From assembly GCA_023079485.1 (NCBI GenBank), contig CM041083.1, forward strand, positions 173,407,480-173,471,479: a stretch of DNA of 64,000 nt, read 5' to 3'. Positions 1 through 12,400 of this stretch are shown piece by piece (within the stretch, counting starts at the first letter, position 1; every line of letters starts with the position of its first letter). Under the pieces are notes generated by a model. It made no database searches. It was not told the DNA's origin and saw only the letters and a list, made by a program, of their open reading frames with translations. Both the position numbers and the translations under genes were made by a program. This stretch comes from Archilochus colubris (Eukaryota > Chordata > Aves > Apodiformes > Trochilidae).

Positions 1-1629
1 GTATGAAATATGTGAAGGTGTTAAATGAAGAGCACAGCAAATGGCATTTCGTGACTCGGTATTTAATGAGTGTTTCTGCCTGGTTTTGTGGGAACATCAG
101 TCACCAAAGCACATTACGTTTTTCCTTCTTTGCATAGCCACATGAAAAATGTTTTGATCTCACAAACTGGACGTTGTTTTTCCTGCAGATAAAACCCGAA
201 TTAATCCAGGCTGGATGTTATGAAGTGATGATCAAAGTGACTAGGACACTAGGACAAAGTGACTAAGACAGCCAGCTAAGAACCTTGGGTTTACTTGAGC
301 AGTAGAGAGGGCCACTTAAATCCACTGTGCCACAACTATGACAACTGCAAAACAGAGTTTAGGCTTCTGAAGCAAAAGTCCCATTAACTCCAGCAGAAGT
401 TTTGCCTTAGTATGGAATCCAGGGTAGGACCTCTGCATTTGTTCTCTAGGAGAGGAAGTAATGCCACAGCAAGAAAGCCATTCTTGTTAGTTATTTATTG
501 CTGAGTTTGGGGTTGGTTAGGACTTTTGCCAGGTACTAAATCACTGCAGGTCATGGAAATTTTATTTTTAAGCGTTGCTCTTTCGGATGACCCCAAAAAT
601 TGCTTTAGCTGTGAATTATTCTGAAAGACCATGACCAATAAAAATCTGCAAGCCATAAATCAGAGCCAGCATGACCCTGCTGGAGAACTTGAGTATAAAA
701 TAGGAAGCCAGAATCAGAACTTCTAGGAAATAGGTTCCTTTTTTCTTTGCAGGTACAGGTAAGTGTAAATACTGAACCTCAATTTTTGAAGGGGCTGCCT
801 TGATTATTCCACAAAATCTGTAGGTACCTACAAAAAAAAAAAAATGTTTCTGTGCCCATGTAACTTCTCTGCATCTTCTATATATTTTGCTTTTTCTCCC
901 CTTATTCCATCCTCTCACTTCATTGTGTGTCCACAGAAAGCTTGGTTCCAGCTTTTCTGTCCCACATTGTTATGATACAGCCCAACTCACAGAGTTCCTC
1001 TTGAGATACTCTAGAAAGGACACAACTGAGTTACTCATGGACTCTCTCGATCCTCTGCTGCTCAGCTTTCTTCAGCTAAAATCCTGAAAAGAAAGAGGAG
1101 AAGACCTTGCTGGCAAAAAAGTCCAAACACAGAAGGCAGTGGATGTTACACTCCTTCCAATTTATGACTTCACTCAGTACACCCTGCTGCTCTGAGAGGC
1201 CTTGAGCCCATGGAAAGCTGTCCAGGCAGGGAATCGTGCTACTGCTGAGAGGTCTGGGTCTCTTTGCCAACAATTGACTCTTGTGTGAGCAAACCATTTG
1301 CTAGAATTTTTACAAGGTGGAGGTTAGGAGAATCTTGCTCCTCCATTTAAGCCCCCAGCTTTTAGGTGGTGAATGGAAATGTTAAGTAATGTGAAAATAG
1401 CTCTGTTCACATGATGTCTGTCTGTGGGTGGCAGTGTTCAGACCTCCATTTACAGCTTCCCCTGATGTCTCTCTTAGGAATGCTGGATTGCACCCCTGAA
1501 AGCATCTACCTTGGTCCACTGACTCACATGTTGAACTGACTGATCCTAGGGACACCTCCCCTAGATTAAATTGCCAAAGTAGCCTGTTGTTTATACTATC
1601 AAAACTCCCTTGTTGTATGACTGACCTAG
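1..1629. other. Non-coding, no recognised feature
   Basis: No open frame here resembles a known protein and no repeat family was recognised. The interval lies 3' of the last recognisable exon of the minus-strand guanylate cyclase relic, so it may contain decayed terminal exon or 3' UTR sequence that can no longer be read by eye. A short A run near 832-844 is the only low-complexity stretch. Confidence 0.5.
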
Positions 1630-1822
1630 CCAGGACTTACAGGAAAGAAAATAGGTTGGTTTGTTCCATTTGTCACTTCTCTTTCCCTGCCTAAGGTGAG
1701 GTGGATGCTCCTGGGAAGCCTCCTTCTGTGAAGCTGTGTCAACAGTGCCTCCAAGCAAGGGCTGCTTTGGCATTTTCTCATTAAAAACCCCATCCAGCAC
1801 TGGTTCAGAGTAGATCCAAGCT
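1630..1822 (-). pseudogene. GUCY1B2-like exon relic: end of cyclase catalytic domain
   Basis: Minus-strand translation contains EPVLDGVFNEKMP followed by LLGGTVDTASQKE, aligning to the family motifs GPVLAGVVGDKMP and LFGDTVNTASRME. The Asn and Arg of the NTASR motif, which in class III cyclases stabilise the transition state, appear as Asp and Gln. Downstream the text KWNKPTYFL may be a remnant of the KGKMTTYFL ending of the domain, with the residues normally between the two motifs missing. The frame stays open for about 60 codons. Exon edges are not defined by good splice sites. Confidence 0.68.
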
Positions 1823-2360
1823 CTCATCATTTGGTATGTATCAAGGACATATTTTACATCATATCAGCTACTCATTGTCACTATCTAGAATATTTAGCAG
1901 TCCTTCCTCAACAAGCATGCCATGGGCAACCTTAAACAAGCTGCTTCTCACCTCCCTTTCTAGGGACTAAATACCAGCTGACTCCTCTGCAGAAACCATA
2001 CACTTAATTGCAGAAACAAGACCTCTTCTTTGGAAGACAAAGAAGTGGATGATGAAGTATAACAGTTTAGCTGCTTTCCTGTCTTGTGACTGTCACACTG
2101 GTGGTGGCAATTGTCAGAAGGGAAGAAGGGTACATTTTCATTGTACCTATGGAAAACCCTGCTTTGGACACTCTCCACTGGATTGATCTCCTCTTTGACA
2201 CAGTATTCTAAATTTGTGTTCTGTATATATGCAATTAATGTTATGCTTTGGTACCTAGCCAAAAAAGAGCTATAATATTCTGTATTTTCAGTGAACAATT
2301 TAACACACTCCCTTGTATAATCAGCTCTTACAAGCAAGTAACAAGTGAAAACTGAGGCTT

Positions 2361-2462
2361 TGAGCAATCTTGTCTAGAGAGGCATCCCTGCCCACAACAG
2401 GGACGTTGGAATAGATGATCTCTAAAGTCCCTTCCAACCTAAGCCATTCTATGATTCTAATG
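2361..2462 (+). mobile_element. CR1 LINE 3' end fragment
   Basis: A CR1 tail in plus orientation: GATGATCTCTAAAGTCCCTT, then CCAACCTAAGCCATTCTATG and a terminal ATTCTA. Only about 100 bp of the 3' UTR is left, so this is a 5'-truncated and old copy. It lies between two exon relics of the cyclase pseudogene. Confidence 0.85.
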
Positions 2463-2831
2463 AAAAATAAATTGTTATGTCTTTTTTTGTGTGTGTCTGT
2501 GCACAAGCTACTGGATGACATTCTGATAATCCCTTAACATAACCACCAGTAGAGTTTCTGAGTATTGTTTCTGAGTATTTCTCTGAATTGTAATTGAATA
2601 GATTATTTGCCTACTGTTAAATGCTTGTTTTGTTATATTACTGTATTCTGGGCTGCAAAGTTCTTCCTGCTGCAAAATAAAAAGCCACCAGCCTGAAATC
2701 AGCATACCATTTACCATGAATATTAACCTGAGGTGCAAATATTCTGACTTTCACTGGAAATTGAGGTCTTGATTAAATATCTGCCTACATATAAAAAATC
2801 TATTTTGAAGCAATAATTCAGTTGTCCCTAC

Positions 2832-2940
2832 CAGTCCTTCAGACATGGGATTCATGATCTCACTGGGGGCAAATCCCATACCAAATGCAAGATTGGCTAC
2901 TCTTAGTGCCTGGCGACTCATGGGGGCTGTGACAAATCCA
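2832..2940 (-). pseudogene. GUCY1B2-like exon relic: RVAN/MNP segment
   Basis: Minus-strand translation gives SRQALRVANLAFGMG then SEIMNPMSEG, matching the guanylate cyclase segment with RVANFALGMRI and KEVMNP. The block ends at CTG followed by GTAGGG, a plausible old splice donor at 2826-2831, which agrees with an exon boundary after MSEG. This is the least altered of the three blocks and has no internal stop, so it is the best anchor for the gene identification. Confidence 0.72.
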
Positions 2941-4720
2941 CTCACCAGATATTCATCTCATATTGTTTCATCCTGACAGTAGGAAATTCTAGTTACAAAA
3001 TACCCAATGCCCACAAGTCAGTGAAGTCAATGGAAAAGATCCCATAGATGTAAACAATACTAAAAATAATGGGCCAGTCTTACAAGGTGCTGTTTCCAAT
3101 TCCATGGAAAGCATGGGTGTTCAGCCATGGAAAGGATAAACAGTGGCCCTTATCATGGGTAAGCAAATAATTCTTTTATAATTTCATAGATTGTCCAGTG
3201 ACAAATTTTTAGCTTGAGTTCTGTTTTTTTACAAGATGAGTGAAAAGGAATTTGAAAAGATCTTTAAATTCTTGTCTCAATACATGGAAAAGAGGTACAG
3301 AGTGTCACTTTACAAGAGCTGATGGCTGCAGTTCTGAAGGAATTCTGTCCACCAGATTTTCAGTCAGTTTCACTACCTATGAACACCACAGGTTGGGTCT
3401 GGTTAGACACAAGAAAGATCATTATACAAACAAAACAAAACAAAAAACACAGCCAAACAAAGCACACACACAAAACCAAACAGCAGTGAAAACAGTAACA
3501 GAAGCACTTTATTAACCTGTGGACTTTGCCTAATTAAGCCAACTTGCAATACATTGAATTTAGTATGTTCACCATTTGGATGGGTTCACAGGTAGCACAG
3601 GTACTTGTGAATGTCACAACATCACTGAGGAGTACTGCACAGAAACCAAGTTCTCCAGAGGAAGAAGTCAGCTCTTAGATGTGCATCTGTTCATAAAGGC
3701 TTCTATTCCTATTTGACCAAGTCAGTAATAGACTTTGACACCAGATTTCTCTGATTTGCCAAAATTCTATTAGCTGGTTCAATAGCTAATGAAAAGCTCC
3801 CTATAAGCATAGAAAAGATTCCCATCTTTCCCTGTTTGGTAGATAATGTGTGCTGTGGGCACCTCACTTCCAAGTTTCTTTTGACTTCGAAGCCTGTTCT
3901 TCCAAGGCAGAACACAAATCCTTTTTATTTTGCACCTGTTCACAAAGGCATTTCTTAAGACAGGAGTTTTCTGAGGTGCAAGAGCCCAGAGCCACAGAGC
4001 AGACCTCATGCTGAGCAGCAGGATGGGACCAAAGGAAACTTCTGTCCTGTGCTGTGGAGGTGTGCTGCAGAGTTATGGACTGGCAAACTGAGGACCTGCT
4101 AGCAAGTGTATCTCAGCTCTTCTCCCACTCTGTGATTTTTTTTTCCTATGGAAAAGCACGTTTTTTGCTATGGAAAGCAGCTAGATGGGGTGGGGAGCCA
4201 AGGGAGATGGTGCATTGTGGAGTTGGGAAGGGTGAGGATACAGAGCTGCCCCCAGGAGTTTTAGGGGCACTCTTGTGCCTCCTGGTGTAGCTGTAGTCAG
4301 AGAGTGTCTCTGAGCCCCTATTCTCTGTGAAGAGTTGAAGTGAGTTTGTAGAATACCAAATTCATGGTCACTGTTTTGTGCAGTCAAGTTTTGAAGCTCA
4401 GAGCTCTAATACAAACAAACACATGTAAAGTGGGTAGCAAATCATGTGTACTAAGTGAAGACACCTCTCACTGGAGTAGCTAAAAACTTTTGCTTGGCAA
4501 GTGTTGGATGGGACTTTGCTGAGTTGCTATATTCCAGATTGAAAACAAAGCAATACACAAGCCACAAATGCCCTCCTTTCCTGCTGTGCACTACTTCTAC
4601 TTCTTGGTAACAGGGTTATCTTCTGAAAATCTTTGTACCAGTGGTACTCAGGCATGAATTTACAATGCAGCTTTCCCTGCTGGAGTTCCCAGGCAAGGCC
4701 TGGTCTTGTGCAGCCATCTG

Positions 4721-5098
4721 TTCCCCATCATCATAGATGTAAGGGTCCCTGATGATGCTTCTATGATCTGGGTGTTGTAATTCATCATGTAGAGGAAAAG
4801 GATACCTTGCACTGCTACAAAGGGAGCTGCAAAGCTTAAAATGAGATTTACTAGAAAAACTATAAGCAGAGGAAGGAAAGGAACATGCAGCAGTATCTGC
4901 ATCCACCTTTTCCCCTTCCTTAAACTGATGAATTAAACCAAAGTGTTTTGGCAACATGATATACAAGTTCTCTGTCTTTTCTGCCTCCAGGTTCTTGGAA
5001 AAGATCCTGAGGTCTTCCTTTTTCCTCTCTAGCTGGTCTGAAAGCTCCAGGTCTTTCAGGCACCATTGGTTCATCAGGATAAGGTTGCTTGCCTTGTC
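4721..5098 (-). pseudogene. GUCY1B2-like exon relic: linker helix and start of cyclase domain
   Basis: Minus-strand translation begins NLILMNQ and continues LELSDQLERKKEDLRIFSKN, then MLPKHF and FKEGEKV, closely following the guanylate cyclase beta pattern LNQ...QLEKKKEELR...MLPEH...LKEG. After this the match weakens: the FSDVVTFT motif that carries the first metal-binding aspartate reads as FPSSAYSF, and the next stretch fits partly in another frame, with YMMNY perhaps matching the MLNSMYSKF region. Near the end IIRDPYI may be the degraded ETIGDAYM motif. The frame remains open for about 150 codons in spite of this. No convincing acceptor precedes the block. Confidence 0.75.
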
Positions 5099-5564
5099 AA
5101 GGCAAGTGGCAAGGAATTGCTCTCTAGTTAATCCTAGTTGCAGAGTGCATCACATGCTGCATGGACTCCATCCAGATTATCCATTCTTTAAATAAAACCA
5201 CAGGCCAATGACACTACCAATGCAATTTCTCCTTTACTCCTTCCCACCACATGGATTAGTCTGTGATAGGAGCAACACAATCCAGCAGTGCTTAATGGTT
5301 TTTAGACTCATCTAGCAGGGTTTGTCCCAACATACCAGTACACTTGAGAAGGAGAGTTGCAAAAATAGGCTGGTACAAATAATGGAGTAAAGCCTCATCC
5401 TGCTACACAGGATAAGGTGCAAACATGGGTTCATTTCATCACAATCCTCCACAGAAAAAGCTGTATCTTATTTATTGGCAACATTATGGTCTCTCCTTTT
5501 TTCCATGCCCTAAATGTAGACAATAAGCTACCCTATGACTTTGGCTCTTACATCTGGCCACAGA

Positions 5565-5902
5565 ATAGAATCATAGAATTGGCTGGGTTGGAAGGGACCT
5601 CAGAGATCATCGAGTCCAACCCTTGAACCACCATTGCGGTTGCTAGACCATGGCACTGAGTGCCACATCCAGTCTCTTTTTAAATATCTCCAGGGATGGA
5701 GAACCCACTACTTCCCTGGGCAGCCCATTCCAATGCCTGATCACCCTCTTGGTAAAGAAATTCTTTCTAATATCTAACTTAAACTTCCCCTGGCACAACT
5801 TAAGACCATGCCCTCTTGTCTTGTTGAAAGTTGTCTGGCAAAAGAGACCAACCCCCCTCTGGCTACACCTTCCTTTCAGGGAGTTGTAGAGAGTGATGAG
5901 GT
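5565..5902 (-). mobile_element. CR1 LINE fragment, 3' end
   Basis: Reverse-oriented CR1 starting with ATAGAATCATAGAATTGGCT (the 3' end of the element) and running into the part encoding the last residues of the reverse transcriptase ORF and the 3' UTR. It breaks off near 5902. It is nearly the same sequence over its first 130 bp as the copy at 20273, so the two belong to one subfamily and are relatively young. Confidence 0.93.
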
Positions 5903-6421
5903 AAGACCATAACTAGCCATCTAGGACACCTACACACCAAAAAGTCTTCCTATGAAACATATCCTGCCCCTGCTGCAACCCCTCATCTCCAGTTCCTGCC
6001 TTATGAGGCAAGAAATGGAGAACTTGTTTCATGGAGCAGAATCAAAGATACTTGGAAGGTTTTAAAGACATTTTAAAAAACAACTATAATCTTCATGAAG
6101 AAGTGGATGAAGTGAACAGTTTCAAAAGAAACTGTTAGGAAGATGGATGGAGCCAACATTATTGTAATGATATATTAATGAAAAGATTTTTTAACATGCT
6201 CATTGGCAACTCATCTTTGTTTCCACTGAGGTCAGAACTAAAGCTCTTATTGAAAGCAACTATGACAATGCAAAGACAATCTGATCATACTATCAAATAA
6301 TATTTAGGATGTTGGGTGCTTGGGATAGGAAGGTGCTAACAGGAAAAAAATAACACACTCCAGAAGAGCTGATATTCTGCATTACAATTCTTCATATTCA
6401 CAAAAGCTTAAGATGATTAAG
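5903..6421. other. Non-coding spacer
   Basis: AT-rich sequence between a CR1 fragment and the pyrimidine microsatellite. No coding or repeat signal was seen. Confidence 0.5.
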
Positions 6422-6870
<449 letters not shown>

Positions 6871-6942
6871 CCAATCTTCTCTCCTCCCTCCATTCATTGC
6901 ACAAATACGGAAGAGATATTTCTGAGCTTCAGCATGGACTGG

Positions 6943-6993
6943 TTTCTTCATGATTTAGATTAATTTTCTCAACAATTTAGATTAATTTTCTCC
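6943..6993. repeat. Short tandem duplication
   Basis: The segment ATTTAGATTAATTTTCTC occurs twice in a row, separated by a few bases. Confidence 0.7.
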
Positions 6994-7879
6994 TCTTGCT
7001 TTGAGAACAAAAGCTGATGATACATTTTCTTCTGCTGAAAATGGAGAAGGTAACTGGTAGATGGATGACAACAAAATATTTATCTGAACAGGTCCCTGGA
7101 TTCCATATTCCTGATTTGAACTTCTGAATATTCATGTCTGCTGTCTTAATCCACAGCTGAAGGAAGGGAGGAAAGTTATGAATAAAGATTTTTAAATCCC
7201 TCTTTCAGAAGAAATGTAAGATAATACCCAAATGTGTGTCTGCAGATGTGTGTGGATGGGTAAGACAAGGGAAGACTGGTATCATAGTGAGACAGGAAAA
7301 TAAAAGGAATAAAAGACACCCTGGATGATGTGAGACCCTGTTTCTTATTCTTCCTTTGGGAGAAGAGCCTGCTGCTACTATTCTCTTCAGGAAAGATCTC
7401 GGGAAGCCAGTGTTTGTATCAGCATGATTGATGCCAGTTTAGGGCATTTAATGTAGAGACACCATCACATTTAATGTAAGGACACTGTCACCCTAGGTTT
7501 CCTTTGTAGTCAAGGGATAAATTCAGTTTCTCTCAGAGTTTGATGTGTGCTCTGAGCTCTGAACCCCTGAAGAGGTGTTCTGGAGACCTCCCTCTCCCCA
7601 CTGGCTATAGAGGGGTCCTCAGCTGATCAAAATCTTCAGTTCTGTGCTTCAGTTTCTGACAGATTCGTGACTCTGCAGATGCCAGACTTTCTCCTTCAGA
7701 CACAACTCCCTCCCTTGGGAAACACTAATGATAAAGGACACAAACCCCCAGTATCCCAGTACTACTCGTTTTGGCAATGCTGACTGAGATGGTTTTCATT
7801 TCCCAGGTGTATTAATGCAGACATCAAGTCAACAACGTGAGGTTCCTCCATTTCCAACATTAGATATGAAAGAGTATGC

Positions 7880-7944
7880 AAAAAATAAAATAAAATAAAA
7901 TAAAATAAAATAAAATAAAATAAAATAAAATAAAATAAAATAAA
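7880..7944. repeat. (TAAAA)n microsatellite
   Basis: About thirteen uninterrupted copies of the pentamer AAAAT. Confidence 0.97.
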
Positions 7945-9378
7945 CTTATCTATCCATCTACATCAGTTTCAAGGCAGGCAGGGGAAATTTGTGCCAGGTA
8001 AGGAGCAAGTCCATAGACTGAAATAAGATTTAGTTCCATGCTTAAACCAAGTACACTGCCTTAATGCTTCACCAAACACAGAGTGGGATGGAAATGCACA
8101 GCACAATCATGTGTCTTCAGACCAAAGCTTCTCTGGATAAACAGGCTCAAGAATAGGTTACAATTTTTTTGTAAAAGAACGTAAGACAAAATAGAGACAC
8201 TAAGACCAAGAAGTTTTTGAGAGGCACAAGAGGTGCTGAAACAATCAAAGAAATTCTTGCTGAAGGTGTTGGGTGACTTTCTTCTCTTTGTACCTTCAGA
8301 AATAATCTTTTTCTACAATGAAAAGGTCTCACAACACTAGCCAATTAATTTAAAAATAACTGTTTTCTAGAAAACCTAATATCTTACCAAAATTGCTTTG
8401 TAGAAAGATATCAGCTTTCCTATGGAAAATCTGGAAAAAAATTGTTTTCACATTTTCAAAGGAATCTGAACTATTTCAGTGAACCCTCATTTTACTTTGC
8501 CTGCAGAGATGCTTTTGCTACACCTTTCATCAAAAGAATGAACTGAAAATGTGTCTGGCTGTTTTATTTGAGTAAGGAAAGAAGCATAAGCCAATGCACT
8601 AGTTTGAAATATTTCTTTGAAGTAGGATGAAAGTTAATTTTGTTTGTTTGTTTGCTTGTTTCTTGTGACAGTGTGCACATGCATCATCTTATTCTTAGTA
8701 AACACAACCTTACCAAAGTAAAACAACAGGCTTGTGCTGGTGTACCAAGGAAGGGCCATCAAGCATCATCTGCCTGCCTGCACCCAGTTACTGCAAAATA
8801 GTCAATAACCAGATTAATTTTAGTTTCCCAAAATAAGCCTAAAAGCAGAACATCAGAAAACCCTAGTTATCATGTAGAAATTGCTGTCCAATGTGAAATT
8901 TCTGCCCACACCATGGTTTTATGGATACTATAATAAGTCCAGAAAGCAAGTTTTCTAAAATGTTGCCAGAAACCATGTTTAAAAAACAAATATGTTTTTA
9001 ATTGCTATACAAAACTCTTTTGTACAGTGCTGGAGGCTACCTCAGTGACTTGAGAGAAGAGGCTTTCTTCCTTACAATTATTTTCATGAGCAGGGAAGAA
9101 GAAATAGTGACAGTTCATGTGGCTTGGTACAAATGGCAATAACTTGGCTGCCTCAGCCCATTGAAATTCTGTGGCTGACCAAAGCACAGTTATTCTCTAA
9201 CTGCCAGTGGAAGAGTCCAAAAAGATGCCAAAAACAGTCCCCTCAAAACCCCAGAACTGTAGCACATCTGGGAATGTATATAAATGATTATTATATATGA
9301 ATTGTGTAATTTTATAGATCCATGACCCTTAAAGTTGAGATCCTGTCTTTAGCCAGTGTATTTATTAAAAAGAAATTT
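7945..9378. other. Non-coding spacer
   Basis: AT-rich sequence with no recognised gene, repeat or motif. Confidence 0.5.

Positions 9379-9417
<39 letters not shown>
9379..9417. repeat. (TA)n microsatellite
   Basis: Almost pure TA dinucleotide with a single C interruption near 9389. It is followed by a short TG/TA mixed tail. Confidence 0.95.
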
Positions 9418-12400
9418 CTGTGTGGATGTGTGTACATATATAAGCACTAGTAGTGGTAGTACTATCCATCAGCAGTGCCTATCTGCTGCTAAGTTATCAT
9501 CCTTATAAAGAATTAACTATTTCTTCCTCTTCATCATCCTTCTAAACATAAGCATCCCATCCAACACGAAATACCAAAGATATATTGCATTTTTTTTCAC
9601 TTCATACTCTTGTCTGCGTAGCTGACTGAAAACAATTCTTATCTCCTCTTCTGCTTGTATAAAGAACCACAGCAATTATATAACTGCTGAAAAATTAACC
9701 TCTTTTCAGAACAAAATGTATGCAAAATAATTGGAAAAAAAAACAACAAAAGAATGTTCAGAATATGGATTTTTCCTGAGCAGGTAACCCCAAAGCATCC
9801 CACCATACAAATAAAAGTCCTACTACAATCAGAAGCAAATAAACTCTCTGTGCATCATGATCTGGCTGCATTTAGACAAGAAAACCTGTTCCACCAAATC
9901 CAAAATCTGCAATTCTTGCATAAATCAGTGACATCATCTTTGGTGACTCACTGCCTATAATATTTATATCCAGCAGGCTGTCTCCCTCGTGGGAAGTGTC
10001 TGTACTGCAGAGACCCATAGCTCATTCTAATCCTTGTAGAGGAGGTGAAGATGATGTTCTCTCACCTTGCCTTAATTTCACACACTTTGCACAATATCCC
10101 AGTAGGATTTCTTCTCTGTTTCATGACAACGTTGAGTTCTTTGTCTCCTGAGAAGCTTCATCTCGTGCTGTTTAGGGAACAGCATTGAGAAGACCATATG
10201 TGAGTGTGCTCATAGTCCTCTGCATGACATGAATCATTTTGGTAGACTGTTTTAACTTGCTACATTCAGATAACACAAAAGCTGAAAGATGCACACTTAC
10301 TAAACATGAGATGTCAGTGGTGCATGCAATATTCATTTTGCTTCAGTCTGTGGAAGAGTGATGATGCATTCTTTCATTACATGCTCATACACTCTTCCTC
10401 AAATACTCTCTTACACATTTTTGTTATGTTTTGCCATTATCTGATCTGGTCACCCCAGGCTCCCTTTATAGTCAATAAGAAACAGGCATTTCTGTGGTGC
10501 AATTCATCCATCTGAAAAGAGACATCTAAAATATGACAGCTGAATGACACTCAAGAAGTACCCTTCAGTCATTTACACCTATATAAAATACAGCCACTTG
10601 GCTTGATTTACCTCACAGACAATTGCCCTCTAAGAATGCAAAGACAAAGGACAATCCAAGTCATCCATCTCCGTTGCTCTTTAAACTTCAAGGCTGTAAT
10701 GTGTGCTATGTCTAAAATATTTCTGGTAGATGGAAAAACCCTCCAAACTGGCAGAGAAAATTGTAAGCAATTTTCCCCATTTCTGTAAATCGTTGAATGT
10801 ACCTTATTATCCTTATGAAAGGCTCCATTTTCTGCATTTGTGTCCATTCTTGTTTTCCTCTTTTGGGCTGTTAAACTTGTGCAGCACAAGCAATACTATT
10901 TGCTTCTCTTCCCCATTACCCTCCTCTTCATGATTAAAAATTTCCATTTTCACTTCACTGGTGAAGAGTTCTGGCAACAGACTCCAGGTTACCTGATTTA
11001 AATGCAGTCACAGCTTCACATTGTGGTCTAATGGTTTAGATAAATTATTCTACATCAAATCTTCCCTTTTTTATAGCTTATTGATGACACATCTTTTCTC
11101 CTTCTGGCTCAGCTTGGATCTCTGCTGCTAGCTAACTCATCAACAGGATTATTTGACATAAAATATGCCAAATAAAGGACAATTATAAGCAGATTTAATA
11201 GTGATTTATGTTCCTGCAACTTTGTAAATCTCAAATAATTTTAGTGAAGATATTATGATTCCAGGTTTACACCAGAACTGAATTCAACATCTGGTTCAGA
11301 ATTTCATCCAGAGTTAGAATGGTTCAAACTGTGAAGCCTGCGTGTGCATGTGCTGGTGGGGAGGTGCAAGAAAACGAGTGCCTTTCTGAAATGGAAACAC
11401 CAAGAAATTTTGTAATTATACTATTAAAAACTGGAAAAGCAAGTTGTGTCTCCCACACCCAACACAAAATTATAAACTCAGCCCCATGATGTTCATCTGA
11501 CCCTTTAAATGCTGTCTCTATCATTTTCTATCTACTTTATTTATAGAGTATCTGTCATTGCAAACAGGCACCAGCTGCACAACCACAGCTATTTGAATAT
11601 GATAAAGCTAAAGCCATAGGACTAAGAGTAACAGCCATTAATCTCTAACATGATTCTCACTGCCCACAGTGTGATGCTTACAGTAATACATACACACGAA
11701 CAGAAAATAAATCTTCTTATTTAAATGAACAATCAGTGCTGACTCTTTGCAAGTGGATAGGTCTTAAACACCAACCCAGATCTCAGATCTCTGGCAATTT
11801 TTAGCACAGATAATGCAAATCATGTGTTGAATGCACAGCATCTCTAGACACACACAGGTATGGCTTCTTCATGCTACCTTTTCCAGTTTTGATTGCCCTG
11901 GTTAAGGGACTGCCATCTGCAGCCTGCCCAAGAATCATGTCACCACCCTGCATACTGGTCATATCTGGCAGCTGTGATGCTCCTGTAGCTGGCTCCGACC
12001 TGTTTCATCCATAGCCTGACACACAGAAACACACTGCCATATCAGATGGAAGGTGGTACTTCTGCCTAACCTGGCCTGACATGACAAACACCTGTCCTAA
12101 GTAAATAGCAGTGAAAAAACATTACTCTATTTGTCCTCCTTTCCACATGAAAAGATGGTGCATTTGTTTGAGAGCAGAACTTCATAGCATTGCCAAGACC
12201 CTAAAGGTTCTCAACATTTCTTGAACAAATCAGCTGCTGGTGAAACCAGTATATTACCTGTCTGGCCTAAAAGATATGTCTTAATTAAAGACAGAAAAAT
12301 AACCTGACCTACTCAAATGAGACATCCCCTTTTGTTTGCTTCTGGGAGTTTATTTATTGATATTTTGAGATATTACTAGTGAAAATGAAGGCTAGCTTGG

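Larger units (their letters stand above)
1630..5098 (-). pseudogene. GUCY1B2: Relic of soluble guanylate cyclase beta-2 (GUCY1B2-like), 3' half
   Basis: Three separate minus-strand blocks, in the correct order, resemble consecutive parts of a soluble guanylate cyclase beta subunit, the enzyme subunit that helps convert GTP to cGMP. They are the dimerisation/linker helix running into the catalytic domain, the RVAN...GM...MNP segment, and the GPVLAGVVGDKMP...GDTVNTASR segment. The match is by eye against the remembered human family, and beta-2 is preferred over beta-1 partly because GUCY1B2 neighbours C13orf42 and FAM124A in human, where it is also a pseudogene. The reading is damaged: the first metal-binding aspartate, the catalytic Asn and the Arg are not preserved, part of the middle reads better in another frame, and no N-terminal haem-domain exons could be found upstream. 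The gene could be read as a functional but very divergent copy, but the losses make that unlikely. Confidence 0.72.

Noticed and set aside
3709..3915. Minus-strand text TGFEVKRNLEVR resembling the cyclase GFEIVRRGEIEVK segment
   Set aside because: It lies between two earlier exon relics, out of order for this part of the protein, so it is probably coincidence.
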